Counted from the first letter of the stretch, positions 1 to 8,278 are shown. The stretch: DNA of 13,700 nucleotides from Prevotella sp. UBA6994 (GCA_002449845.1 DJXW01000004.1:1-13700); one strand, 5' to 3'. The notes: generated by a model not told the origin, from the letters alone. Numbers and translations are program-made.

Positions 1-77
1 GGTACGAAATTATATCGAATTATCGGCAGATATATCTGACTGTCAGTTAATTAATTTTTAGAACATTCCTTTTATAC

Positions 78-1091
78 TTACATGAATTGCAGTATCTCGT
101 CTTCGGTTACAAGGTTGAAATCTCCGGAGATGGAATTTTTCAACTGACTTGCTGCCAAGGCGAAGTCAAGACTGCGTTGTGGGTCTTGCCATTTCAACGT
201 GGCGTGGATATAAGCAGCCACGTAAGCATCGCCCACTCCCATCGGGTCAAGCACGGGGTTGATGTCGTAGATACGTGCCGTATGGATTTCTCCCTCACTC
301 CACAGCAGTCCTGTCAGCGTATGATGATTGGTGGTAATCTGGTTGCGCAAAGCCAAGAGCATTTGTTTGCAACGTGGGAATTGCTTGTGCATCTCGTCGA
401 AATAGGCACGATAGGCTTTCATGTCAAACTGCGTGTCAGCATACATGTTGTTGATGGGGATATGAGGCACGTGTGTAGCCACTTCCCATTCGTTCTGGTC
501 GCCAAAGATAAAGTCGCTGTATTGCATCAGTTCATGAAGTACGGTATGTGCGTCTGCCCCGTATTTCCACAGGTTCTTGCGATAATTGATGTCGCAGGTG
601 ATGGTCAGACCCATCTCCTTGGCAGTACGTACCGCCTCAAAGGTGGCATCAGCCGCACTTTGACTTACCGCACATGTAATGCCCGAACAATGAAAGGCTT
701 TTGCATCAGAGAATATTTCGTGCCAGGGAAACATGCCTGGGGCGGAAGAATAGAAAGAGGAGTTCTTCCTGTCATAAACCACCATCGAATTGCGCATGGC
801 TGCTGACGCCTCAAAATAATAGGTTCCCAAACGCTCTCCACCACGTTCCACATGGTCAATCTCTATCCCATACGAACGCAACTCATTGAGACAAGCCTGC
901 CCTATCTGGTCTTTGGGGATGCGAGACACATATTCCACGCGCTCACCCAACATGGCTAACGACACGGCGACGTTGGCTTCGCTACCTCCGAAATTACCGT
1001 TGAATTTTGTACCCTGCATCAATCGCAAACAATGATTTTTCGACCAACGCAATAAAATCTCTCCAAACGTTACAATCTTCTTATCTTCCAT
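78..1091 (-). CDS. kdgK: PfkB-family sugar kinase, probable 2-keto-3-deoxygluconate kinase
   Basis: Probable cytoplasmic ATP-dependent kinase of the ribokinase/PfkB family. The best fit is 2-dehydro-3-deoxygluconokinase, which phosphorylates KDG to KDPG in hexuronate (pectin/alginate-type sugar) breakdown. Seen: 337 aa, the normal family length; the N-terminal substrate-binding signature GGSEANVAVS at about residues 35-44; a YDR motif near residues 105-107, where KDG kinases carry one; and the C-terminal signature DPMGVGDAYVAAY, with the catalytic base predicted at Asp288. The anion-hole motif reads GVGD rather than the usual GAGD, and the Gly usually found a few residues later is Ala; both are mild departures. 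The ATG at 1091 is chosen because a near-perfect promoter lies just upstream, leaving a leader of about 15 nt. No KDPG aldolase gene lies between its stop and the left edge; one may follow outside the window. Family call is firm; substrate is inferred from overall resemblance. Confidence 0.85.
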   Translation of the reverse strand: MEDKKIVTFGEILLRWSKNHCLRLMQGTKFNGNFGGSEANVAVSLAMLGERVEYVSRIPKDQIGQACLNELRSYGIEIDHVERGGERLGTYYFEASAAMRNSMVVYDRKNSSFYSSAPGMFPWHEIFSDAKAFHCSGITCAVSQSAADATFEAVRTAKEMGLTITCDINYRKNLWKYGADAHTVLHELMQYSDFIFGDQNEWEVATHVPHIPINNMYADTQFDMKAYRAYFDEMHKQFPRCKQMLLALRNQITTNHHTLTGLLWSEGEIHTARIYDINPVLDPMGVGDAYVAAYIHATLKWQDPQRSLDFALAASQLKNSISGDFNLVTEDEILQFM

Positions 1092-1094
1092 TTG

Positions 1095-1108
1095 TGTAAA
1101 ATTTTACA
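1095..1108. promoter_or_regulatory. Perfect 14-bp palindrome in the kinase leader (candidate operator)
   Basis: TGTAAAATTTTACA is a perfect inverted repeat lying between the -7 element and the ATG of the kinase gene, at about the expected transcription start. That position suits a repressor operator for a catabolic gene. It could also be a small AT-rich hairpin in the mRNA leader. The binding protein is unknown. Confidence 0.45.
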
Positions 1109-1111
1109 TTG

Positions 1112-1143
1112 CAAAAATATGAAAAATAATGCAATCATGCAAA
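1112..1143 (-). promoter_or_regulatory. Bacteroidota-type promoter of the kinase gene
   Basis: On the minus strand TTTG (1143-1140) is followed after exactly 20 bases by TATTTTTG (1119-1112), matching the Bacteroidota housekeeping consensus TTTG-N19-21-TAnnTTTG. Transcription should begin near 1105-1107, giving a leader of about 15 nt. Confidence 0.8.
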
Positions 1144-1179
1144 AAACCACCTATTTAAATAAAAAAATCATGCTCACTA

Positions 1180-1210
1180 TTTGACAATCAGCAAAAAAGC
1201 ACTAACTTTG
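1180..1210 (+). promoter_or_regulatory. Bacteroidota-type promoter of the 905-aa secreted protein gene
   Basis: TTTG (1180-1183) and TAACTTTG (1203-1210) are separated by 19 bases, matching TTTG-N19-21-TAnnTTTG. The leader to the ATG at 1243 would be about 26 nt. It is divergent from the kinase promoter, with about 36 bp between the two -33 elements. Confidence 0.8.
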
Positions 1211-1242
1211 CCACAACATTTTATTAACTAAACATACCTAAT

Positions 1243-3960
1243 ATGAAGAAAATTTCTACTCTTCTGGCTTTCTTGTTGATGATTTCAATGAGTGCCAATG
1301 CTCAAAAGTATCGCAAGACATGGGATTTCCGTAATGGATTCAGTGCCGCTACCATCGCCGCATTGCAAGCCGACATGGAACAAAATGGTGCTACTGGTGG
1401 AACATCTCACTGGCGCGATTATGAAAAAGACGCTTCCCTCACGGGTGGAGGTCAAGGTGCATTCTGGGCTGCCGACAATGGCGTACCTGGAAACGATGAT
1501 GGCTTTGCCACGACTACCGTTGACGGTGTAACTAACGTAATTCCCGAATTGGAGGGATTAACGCTGAAAGGCCTCAAGGCTAAGGGATTCGTGATTGCCT
1601 ACAACTATGCTCAGTCTGCCAACGAGAACTCTCCTAACGGAATGTTCCCTTACGGCAACAGTTTCATTTGGTTCAACGGTAAGAACCTGACCTTCAAAAT
1701 CAAGAACGTGAAGAAAGGCGAGACCTTGAAGATGGGTATCGAATCTCACAAGAACAGCGAGGCTCGCGGTCTTAACATTGCCGTTGACGGAGAAACATTG
1801 AGTCCTGAATCTGGAAACAACGTTCCCACCTATTTCGAGGACGTGGTTTGGAACATTCCCGATGACACTCCCGACGTAGATGACTATGTTGACGTTTCCG
1901 TAACCACTACCAATGGTTGCCACGTGTATTACATCATCGTTGGTGAAGGCGACTCTCCAGAAGACTTGAACACCAACGTGGCTCTCTTGCTCAGCAGCGA
2001 AGGATTGCCTACAGAAAACGTGGCTGCACTCACGTCTATGTTCTCTGGCGAGAATCTGAAGGTTACGCCTATCGACGTGGCTGGCGACATCTCTGCCGTT
2101 AACAGTGAATATCTCCAATCATTCGACGTAGTGGCTATCGCTCCTAACATCGCTCCCGACAATGCCATCGTTCCCATCGTGAAAGAGGCAATGCCTTTCG
2201 TGCCAATGCTGAACACCAACGGCAATTTGTATAACGCTTGGGGATATGGAGAGGCTGCTGTCACTGAAAATCCGTTCGGTATCGTGAACGAGACCAAGAA
2301 CGACCTTTTCAAGAACATCGAACTTCCTGAAATCGAAGAGGGTGCTGCAGGTATCGTATTCACCAACAACGCTCCTATCACAGGCGTGAAACTGGGTGAG
2401 TATTTTGCTGACGACGACATCTTGGCTGCATCATACGGAGATCCTTCCATCACAGCTATTCACACGCACAACATCTATCACAATGGCTATATCTATTTGC
2501 CATACTCTACAGAAGCATTCTTGGATGCTTATACTCCAACGGCTGTTCCTCTGGTGCAAAATGCCATCAGCATCCTTGCCGCTTCTAAGGCTGACATCAC
2601 CAAGGTTCCCGCTCCCACATTCGAGTTGGAATACAAGAACTTGAATACCAACGTGACCATCAAGAGCGTGAATCCGAAAGCTAAGATTTACTATACGCTC
2701 GACGGAACAGAGCCAACTACCGAGAGTACACTTTACACGGGTCCATTCAACTTGACCGAGGAAACTACCGTGACTGCCGCTGCCATCGCTGAAGGATACA
2801 AGCTCAGTGACCCTGCTTCTATCGTGGTTCTCATGAAGAGACAAGCAGAGACTCCTGTGATCAACTTCACCACAGAGAACGGTAAGGCAGAGGTGACCAT
2901 CACTTGCGCTACTCCAGACGCAGTGATTTGGTACAACTACACAGAGTCTGGCGACTCTACTGCTTCTTCTAAATATAGTGGTCCTATCACGCTCACGGAG
3001 AACAAGACCGTTTCTGCATTCGCATTGAACGATGAGTTTGTACTTTCTGAAGTAGCTTCTCTGCCTATCTATATCAAGGACGCCAAGGTTCGCATTGACC
3101 CCGTAGCTCACATGGATGCTAACTCTGAGGAATACAATGAGGGTTCTACCTCTACGAAGTATTACTTCTCATGGGGCAAGAACAAGGGTGAATATTCTTA
3201 TTGGGACACCAACTCTGAGCCTATCATTGAAACCGATGCTGACGGAAACGACAATATCGTTGGCTATACCGAACTGAATCCTGAAGAAACCGTTGACTTC
3301 GGCAACGGATGGAAGGTTGTTTCTCGCGGTCACGTGATGATTTGGGAAAACATCAAGCCTGGTAAGCAATATGGCGTAGGCTCTGCTTACAACCCCGCTA
3401 CGGTAAATGATTATTCTGACTTGGTAACCAACTACTACATCAACATTGGTGAGTGGAACACATCATATCCTCGCAATGGTATCATCGCTACGACGGTGAA
3501 ACATGCTGGTCCTTTCGACATCGTATCGTTCATCTCTAACGGTAACAGCGGTGGTTCTCCTAAGTGTGTATTCGAGGTTTCTGCCGACAGCATCAACTGG
3601 GAGCAGGTGGGCGACACTTGCGTTCTCGCTGGTCAACGTCTCTACACCAAGTTTGTTCGTAGCTACGAAGGCACAGATGAGGTGTTTGTTCGCACACGTA
3701 TCGCCGATGGCAACTCTAAGGCAGGTTACTATGACATCTACATCATGACTGAGGGTGAAAATTCTAAGGCTCTCGAAGAGCAAATGAATGAAGACTATAA
3801 GAGTCACCTCACTGGCGTGAAGGAAATTGCCAAGAGTGACGAGGTAGCTACCACTTCTGCCATCTACGACATCAATGGCGTGCGTCAGAATGCTCTCCGC
3901 AAAGGTATCAACATCGTGAAGATGAGCAATGGAAACGTGAAGAAAGTATTGGTGAAATAA
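1243..3960 (+). CDS. Large secreted multidomain protein with chitobiase-C-like repeats and a Bacteroidota C-terminal tail
   Basis: Exported 905-aa protein of unknown function. Seen: a signal peptide (MKKISTLLAFLLMISMSANA, cleavage after about residue 20). Residues 21-235 form a beta-rich region rich in Gly, Asn and aromatic residues, perhaps a jelly-roll or lectin-like module. Residues about 245-445 look like an alpha/beta domain: VALLLSS strand, FDVVAIAPNI, then VPMLNTNGNLYNAWGYGEA near 320, recalling GATase/ThuA-like folds. Two tandem chitobiase C-terminal (FN3-associated) modules follow at about 455-530 (IYYTLDGTEPTT at 482) and 535-615; the second lacks the LDGTxP core. Next is a 240-residue beta region with many Trp/Tyr. 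The last 33 residues (IYDINGVR...KGINIVK...KKVLVK) match the short C-terminal tail of many Prevotella/Bacteroides exported proteins, possibly a type IX-like sorting tail. No catalytic motif is recognised. It is monocistronic, with its own promoter and terminator. Codon choice is strongly biased, which suggests high expression. Carbohydrate or cell-surface binding is an inference. Confidence 0.75.
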   Translation: MKKISTLLAFLLMISMSANAQKYRKTWDFRNGFSAATIAALQADMEQNGATGGTSHWRDYEKDASLTGGGQGAFWAADNGVPGNDDGFATTTVDGVTNVIPELEGLTLKGLKAKGFVIAYNYAQSANENSPNGMFPYGNSFIWFNGKNLTFKIKNVKKGETLKMGIESHKNSEARGLNIAVDGETLSPESGNNVPTYFEDVVWNIPDDTPDVDDYVDVSVTTTNGCHVYYIIVGEGDSPEDLNTNVALLLSSEGLPTENVAALTSMFSGENLKVTPIDVAGDISAVNSEYLQSFDVVAIAPNIAPDNAIVPIVKEAMPFVPMLNTNGNLYNAWGYGEAAVTENPFGIVNETKNDLFKNIELPEIEEGAAGIVFTNNAPITGVKLGEYFADDDILAASYGDPSITAIHTHNIYHNGYIYLPYSTEAFLDAYTPTAVPLVQNAISILAASKADITKVPAPTFELEYKNLNTNVTIKSVNPKAKIYYTLDGTEPTTESTLYTGPFNLTEETTVTAAAIAEGYKLSDPASIVVLMKRQAETPVINFTTENGKAEVTITCATPDAVIWYNYTESGDSTASSKYSGPITLTENKTVSAFALNDEFVLSEVASLPIYIKDAKVRIDPVAHMDANSEEYNEGSTSTKYYFSWGKNKGEYSYWDTNSEPIIETDADGNDNIVGYTELNPEETVDFGNGWKVVSRGHVMIWENIKPGKQYGVGSAYNPATVNDYSDLVTNYYINIGEWNTSYPRNGIIATTVKHAGPFDIVSFISNGNSGGSPKCVFEVSADSINWEQVGDTCVLAGQRLYTKFVRSYEGTDEVFVRTRIADGNSKAGYYDIYIMTEGENSKALEEQMNEDYKSHLTGVKEIAKSDEVATTSAIYDINGVRQNALRKGINIVKMSNGNVKKVLVK

Positions 3961-3986
3961 TCATTCTTTTTAAGATACTTCTCAAG

Positions 3987-4019
3987 GAGGTGAACCACAA
4001 CGATGGTTCACCTCTTTTT
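3987..4019 (+). terminator. Rho-independent terminator
   Basis: Perfect 11-bp stem (gaggtgaacca 3987-3997 / tggttcacctc 4004-4014) with a 6-nt loop, followed by TTTTT. It lies 27 bases past the stop of the 905-aa gene. The AAGGAGGTGA in its left arm resembles a Shine-Dalgarno sequence only by chance. Confidence 0.9.
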
Positions 4020-4162
4020 GTTTGAACTGCCAAGATAAGATTGTCAATAAAAAGTAACAAAAAGGGCTCTCCATTTTGCGATATTTTTCACCAACTCCTC
4101 CGTCGGTCTAAAAAATGGCAGTTTTTGGGCATTTTTGCAACCATTTGATTTCTAATACATTA

Positions 4163-4226
4163 CAAAAACAACCGTATATATATGCACTCAATATTGTGTA
4201 TTTATGCAGAAAAAACGTTGTTTTTG
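4163..4226. repeat. 10-bp inverted repeat with 44-nt spacer
   Basis: CAAAAACAAC (4163-4172) is the exact reverse complement of GTTGTTTTTG (4217-4226). The spacer contains two similar AT-rich stretches ending in TATGCA (around 4180-4186 and 4202-4207). It could be a transcript hairpin or part of a dispersed intergenic repeat. Confidence 0.5.
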
Positions 4227-4274
4227 AGCCTTGATAACATATTATTTTACTGCACTAACTATATGAATGACGCT

Positions 4275-4314
4275 CGTAACTCATAAAGTTACGTGCGTAA
4301 CATATCATGTTACG
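4275..4314. repeat. Two tandem 19-bp palindromes, CGTAAC-N7-GTTACG
   Basis: CGTAAC-TCATAAA-GTTACG (4275-4293) and CGTAAC-ATATCAT-GTTACG (4296-4314) have identical arms and different 7-base centres. They are spaced 2 bases apart, a 21-bp period of two helical turns. This is the geometry of two adjacent dimer-binding operators on one face of the DNA. They lie about 220-260 bp upstream of the M6 protease promoter. Confidence 0.7.
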
Positions 4315-4533
4315 ATGAAAAACATGATTTATCACTCGTTTCAATCTATTTTTTGGTGTTTCCATTTCTATTTTGCAAGAAAAGTCAGACTATTTTTTGT
4401 CGGGTATTTTGACTACAAATCAGCCCCTGTCAATCATACCTACAACACGGTTATTATACGAATAATGTAAACGATTGAGTACATTCTGCTCTAAAATATT
4501 AGAGTTAATTTATAATAATGAGAAAAATATTCG

Positions 4534-4541
4534 TAAATTTG
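4534..4541 (+). promoter_or_regulatory. -7 element of the M6 protease promoter
   Basis: TAAATTTG matches TAnnTTTG and sits 27 bases before the ATG at 4569. The -33 position has only a weak match (TTTA at 4509-4512, spacing 21). Confidence 0.65.
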
Positions 4542-4568
4542 CACCGTTTATCTTTCAATTGATTCATT

Positions 4569-7175
4569 ATGACAAGACAAAGGATGTTTTCAGGTCAAAA
4601 AATAGCATTATTATTGGTTGGCATTCTCATATATACATTTGCTCATGCCATTCCCGCCAGACGGGGAATATGGAGACACATCACGCTGGCTGATGGTACA
4701 GAAGTGACGGCGGAGTTGCGCGGAGACGAACACGGAAGGTTTTGGATGGACCGTGAGGGCAATGCCTACATGGAAAACGAACTGGGCACCTTGGTAAAAA
4801 TGACCAAGGAAGAGGCATTGGCTACCTTGGCACAAAACAGGCAACAACTTGAAAGCAGTAAAGTGGGCAGTCCCATGAAGGCTCCACGTAGAGTGAATGG
4901 AATACCCACCGACAAGAGCATCTTCCAAGGTAAGAAGAAAGGTATTGTCATCCTGGTAGATTTCCCAGAAGGAACATACACAGAAGGAACGGAAACGAAG
5001 CCCTACCCTGCAGTTAAGTTCAGCGAAGAAACACCGGCTTTGTTAGGATGTACAACCACCCAAGAACTCTATCAGAAAATCATCAACCAAAGAAATCTCA
5101 AGGACGACCCGATGCGAGGACCTTTCACGGGGAGCGTGAAAGACTATTTCATTGACCAAAGCTACGGGCAATTTGAATTGGACTTTGACGTTGTGGGACC
5201 TTACACGCTCAGTAAATGCCGCCATTACTACGGCAAAAACAACAGCAGGAGCTCTGACACAAACCCTGGACAAATGGTGTATGAGGCAGTGAATCTTGCC
5301 ATTGCAAACGGCGTGGACTTTACGCAATACGACTGGAACGGAGATAATGAGGTTGACCAAATATTCGTGTTGTTTGCCGGACAAGGAGAGGCTGACGGTG
5401 GAAGTGCCGAATGTATCTGGCCACACGAATATTACCTGAACTATGCGTATAAGATGGTTAGGACCACCATCAATGGACGAACCATGATCATCAACCAATA
5501 TGCTTGCAGCAACGAACTTAGCACCAACAAATATTTTGGAAAGACTGAGGCTGAAGACATTGTGTATGGTACGCAAATCAGTGGCATAGGAACGATGTGC
5601 CATGAATTTTCGCATTGCATGGGCTATCCTGACATGTACGACATTGCCTACGAGAATAATGGAATGGGGAAATGGGACTTGATGGATAGTGGCAATTACA
5701 ACGGCAGATGGAACGGCGGTCATGATGACTGGATGAACATTGAAGGAGGCTATCGACCTGCTGGATATACGGCTTTTGAGAGATGGTGTGCAGGATGGAT
5801 AGAACCCATCGTACTTAACGACCCACAGAAGATAACCAACATGAAACCGTTGGGGGGAACAGCTACGGGAGGATGCAACGACCACGGTGAGGCTTACGTG
5901 ATATATATGCCTGGAAGCAAGGAAAGCATAGAAGGAGAATACTATATCATAGAAAACAGGCAATGGGCAAACTGGGACAGTGCCTTACCTTGGCATGGGT
6001 TACTCGTCACATACGTACACTACGACCAGAAGTTGTGGAGAAACAATTGCCTGAACTGTACGGATGCGGCAACCCTGCAAGAGCGTGGGGCATCTAACAA
6101 TCACCAGCGAATAACCGTGTTTCAGGCAGGAGGAAAAGACCCGGGCTTTCTCATGTTAGACACATATCCCTATAAGCCTGAATATGTTCTGGAACGAATA
6201 GGAAACGATTGGGGAAACACTGCCACGGAAAGCATCATGAACCTCAACAATTCATACAACTCAAAAGGATTGGAACTATCCATGGATGAATGTGACGAGT
6301 TGTCTGAATCCACGATACCTACCGCCTATTATTGGGGCAACAACTCTTCGATACAGGTGCTCACCGACCATGAAATCTGGCAAATACACGAAGAGGGAAA
6401 TGATGATGACTGTATGAGCTTTATCTACAGGAAGCCTACAGACAAGGTACTGGAACTGAATCAAGATACGGAAGAAGCACAAACATTTGAGAAGGGCCTA
6501 TACACATCGGTGACGATGAACAGACAACTGACGAAAGGAATTTACAATACCCTATGGTTGCCCTTTGACATGAACAGCGAAGAGGTGGCATACAACTTTG
6601 GCGAAGGTACTGAGATATATCGTTTAGAAGACATCAACCTAAACGATGAGGGGAAATATGTAATCGACATCACAGAAGACACGCAACACGGAATCAAGGC
6701 CTATGAACCCATCTTCATCAAAATAGACGAAAACGCTGATGAACATACCAATATATACATCAATGAGTATATTCAACTAAATGAAAACATGGCGGAGTGT
6801 GAACCCATCATCGAACTTGAGAACGGATGGAAGATGGTGGGAACGAAATGTCTTGATTATGTACCCTCTGGGGCGAAATACCTGAAAGACAACATGTATT
6901 ATACCGCAATGGAAAACAAGACCATCATCAGGGCTTATCGTGCATACTTCATGGCTCCAGAAGACACGGAAAATCAATATGGCAGCACCAAAGACGTGGT
7001 TTACAACGTGAAAAGACATGACATGGAAGAAGACATCACCGCTATTCAACAGACTACCGTCAATGCCCATCAAAAGGACGAGATATATGATTTGCAAGGC
7101 AGAAAACTCAATACGTATGAATCTCTGCCTAAAGGTATTTATATAAAGAATGGGAAGAAATACGTGAGGATGTAA
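4569..7175 (+). CDS. Secreted M6-family (immune inhibitor A type) zinc metalloprotease
   Basis: Exported zinc endopeptidase of family M6, 868 aa. Seen: a signal peptide with a basic start and hydrophobic core (residues 11-25) and likely cleavage after AHA at 27. Residues 28-105 match the propeptide-like region common in Bacteroidota M6 proteins (LADGTEVTAELRGDEHGRFW). The peptidase domain begins near GIVILVDFPEG. The active site is HEFSHCMGYPDMYD, with zinc ligands His345 and His349, general base Glu346, and Asp355 as the probable third ligand in the family pattern HExxHxxGxxD. A later family block, IIENRQ...WDSALPWHGLLV, lies at about 460-482. Beta-rich domains follow from about 620 to 830. 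The last 31 residues (IYDLQGRKL...KGIYIKNGKKYVRM) form the same kind of tail as in the 905-aa upstream protein, so both may use one export or anchoring route. The start is fixed by the promoter -7 element 27 nt upstream. Nothing is truncated. Targets (host or dietary protein) cannot be read from sequence. Confidence 0.92.
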   Translation: MTRQRMFSGQKIALLLVGILIYTFAHAIPARRGIWRHITLADGTEVTAELRGDEHGRFWMDREGNAYMENELGTLVKMTKEEALATLAQNRQQLESSKVGSPMKAPRRVNGIPTDKSIFQGKKKGIVILVDFPEGTYTEGTETKPYPAVKFSEETPALLGCTTTQELYQKIINQRNLKDDPMRGPFTGSVKDYFIDQSYGQFELDFDVVGPYTLSKCRHYYGKNNSRSSDTNPGQMVYEAVNLAIANGVDFTQYDWNGDNEVDQIFVLFAGQGEADGGSAECIWPHEYYLNYAYKMVRTTINGRTMIINQYACSNELSTNKYFGKTEAEDIVYGTQISGIGTMCHEFSHCMGYPDMYDIAYENNGMGKWDLMDSGNYNGRWNGGHDDWMNIEGGYRPAGYTAFERWCAGWIEPIVLNDPQKITNMKPLGGTATGGCNDHGEAYVIYMPGSKESIEGEYYIIENRQWANWDSALPWHGLLVTYVHYDQKLWRNNCLNCTDAATLQERGASNNHQRITVFQAGGKDPGFLMLDTYPYKPEYVLERIGNDWGNTATESIMNLNNSYNSKGLELSMDECDELSESTIPTAYYWGNNSSIQVLTDHEIWQIHEEGNDDDCMSFIYRKPTDKVLELNQDTEEAQTFEKGLYTSVTMNRQLTKGIYNTLWLPFDMNSEEVAYNFGEGTEIYRLEDINLNDEGKYVIDITEDTQHGIKAYEPIFIKIDENADEHTNIYINEYIQLNENMAECEPIIELENGWKMVGTKCLDYVPSGAKYLKDNMYYTAMENKTIIRAYRAYFMAPEDTENQYGSTKDVVYNVKRHDMEEDITAIQQTTVNAHQKDEIYDLQGRKLNTYESLPKGIYIKNGKKYVRM

Positions 7176-7224
7176 GTATCAAATTGCACTCTTTTGCGAA
7201 GGCAAGCGCTCGTTTCCAGTGTTC

Positions 7225-8151
7225 TCAATAGTTGATATAGACATAGGCGTAAATCAACAAGAAAAGGGCAAACAGCAACAAGGCGATGAAACAGAAGGGG
7301 ATGAAAGCCACGAAGGTGCGCCAAATAGTGTGCCAGTAACTATAGCCGGAAAACTGCTTGATGGAGATGATGGCCAGTGGGATGGTCAGTAGAAAGAGGA
7401 CAGAATCACCAATCTCGCTGGGCAACAGCAGTCCAAAGAATATGCTATAGATGAGAAGCATATTCGTGATATAGACCATTGCCACGAAACACTCTGAGAA
7501 ATGTAGGTCAGGTAAGGCAGGACTGTGGCGGAACAGCAGATAGAGTGGCATGGAGAAGAGCAGAAGAAGGGCGAGATTCACCAGCGAACTATTATTAGTG
7601 ACCCATCTGTAGCCTTTTAGAACGAGTTCTCCCGAGTCCATTTTTTCTAATAATTCTTTTTTCTTTTTTTGCCTCTCCCCTTTCGTTATAGTGAGCGTTT
7701 TGTATGTCTTTTCATCGTTGTCCTCTTTTGCGCTTACTAAAATATCATCTTCGGCCTGTTTGATGCGATTCACCCCCTTGATGTTCATGCCTGAATCTAC
7801 GATGAACATCAGGGTGCAGAGCAGGAAAAGCATTTTGAAGGGTGGGAAATAGGCCATCTGCATACCTGTGAGGTAATCGCGAATCATGTATCCGGGGCGT
7901 AGTATCAGGTCGCGAATCGAGCGGAACATCCCCCGATTACCTACACCCCAGACATCGAGAAACAACAGAAAAGCCTTTTTGAAAGAATAGCGCCCAATCT
8001 TCGCCGACTGTCCGCAACGGGGACAGTAGTTGCCCTGGAAGTGTGTACCGCAAGTAGCACACTCATGATGCTCGTCAGAAAGAGGTGCCACCTGATGAGG
8101 CTGGTTCTGCCACTTCTTCAATCGCCTGTATTTCTTCTTCAGTTCTGCCAT
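7225..8151 (-). CDS. DUF3667 zinc-ribbon integral membrane protein
   Basis: Inner-membrane protein of the DUF3667 family, function unknown, 308 aa from the chosen start. Seen: a basic N-terminus, then a zinc ribbon with Cys31-x2-Cys34 and Cys43-x2-Cys46 (CATCGTHFQGNYCPRCGQ). The family-type segment with LRPGYMIRDYL and FPPFKMLFLL follows, then a first membrane span near 105-122. A charged Lys/Glu-rich stretch covers about 125-180, with about four more spans to the C-terminus. An in-frame ATG 84 bases further upstream (8235) would add 28 residues, but the promoter lies between the two, so MAELKKK at 8151 is the start. It is convergent with the M6 protease gene (49-bp gap, no clear hairpin terminator) and divergent from the lipoprotein at 8353. 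Confidence 0.88.
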   Translation of the reverse strand: MAELKKKYRRLKKWQNQPHQVAPLSDEHHECATCGTHFQGNYCPRCGQSAKIGRYSFKKAFLLFLDVWGVGNRGMFRSIRDLILRPGYMIRDYLTGMQMAYFPPFKMLFLLCTLMFIVDSGMNIKGVNRIKQAEDDILVSAKEDNDEKTYKTLTITKGERQKKKKELLEKMDSGELVLKGYRWVTNNSSLVNLALLLLFSMPLYLLFRHSPALPDLHFSECFVAMVYITNMLLIYSIFFGLLLPSEIGDSVLFLLTIPLAIISIKQFSGYSYWHTIWRTFVAFIPFCFIALLLFALFLLIYAYVYINY

Positions 8152-8159
8152 TTCAAATG

Positions 8160-8191
8160 CAAAAATACGAATAAGTGCATAAAACGCCAAA
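8160..8191 (-). promoter_or_regulatory. Near-leaderless Bacteroidota promoter of the DUF3667 gene
   Basis: On the minus strand TTTG (8191-8188), 20 bases, then TATTTTTG (8167-8160): an exact consensus match. The start codon at 8151 is only 8 bases past the -7 element, so the mRNA should be leaderless or nearly so. This decides the start. Confidence 0.8.
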
Positions 8192-8278
8192 TGATAAGAA
8201 GGAAAATTTCGTGATACGCAGTATGAGTCAGTCAAAGGCGAGTCGCCAATGAGTTAACAAAGCCGAAAAAATCATCTT

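Larger units (their letters stand above)
4020..4533. other. Long non-coding interval upstream of the M6 protease
   Basis: About 510 bases with no convincing gene; the short open frames here have no family resemblance and unlikely composition. It holds two structured elements, described separately: an inverted repeat at 4163-4226 and two tandem palindromes at 4275-4314. The rest is AT-rich. The stretch from about 4110 to 4230 has the look of a dispersed Prevotella intergenic repeat, but this is only an impression. Confidence 0.6.

Noticed and set aside
27..38. Palindrome CAGATATATCTG after the kinase stop as a terminator
   Set aside because: A self-complementary 12-mer leaves no loop and has no T run next to it; the left 77 bases hold nothing else I can support.
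87..806. 239-aa open frame on the plus strand
   Set aside because: It is antisense to the sugar kinase, has no family resemblance, and the kinase frame carries clear PfkB motifs and a promoter.
3984..3993. AAGGAGGTGA resembling a strong ribosome binding site
   Set aside because: It is the left arm of a perfect terminator hairpin, no gene follows, and this group uses Shine-Dalgarno sites little.
4275..4314. CRISPR-like array
   Set aside because: Only two units of 19 bases with a 2-base gap, no spacers of constant length and no cas genes.
4267..4470. 67-aa open frame in the intergenic interval
   Set aside because: It begins inside the palindromes, has biased AT-rich composition, no promoter and no recognisable motif.
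5043..5963. 306-aa open frame on the minus strand
   Set aside because: Antisense to the M6 catalytic domain, which has an intact zinc site; composition is that of a shadow frame.
8152..8235. Longer N-terminus for the DUF3667 protein (ATG at 8235)
   Set aside because: The consensus promoter at 8160-8191 lies inside this extension, and the extra residues do not fit the family.
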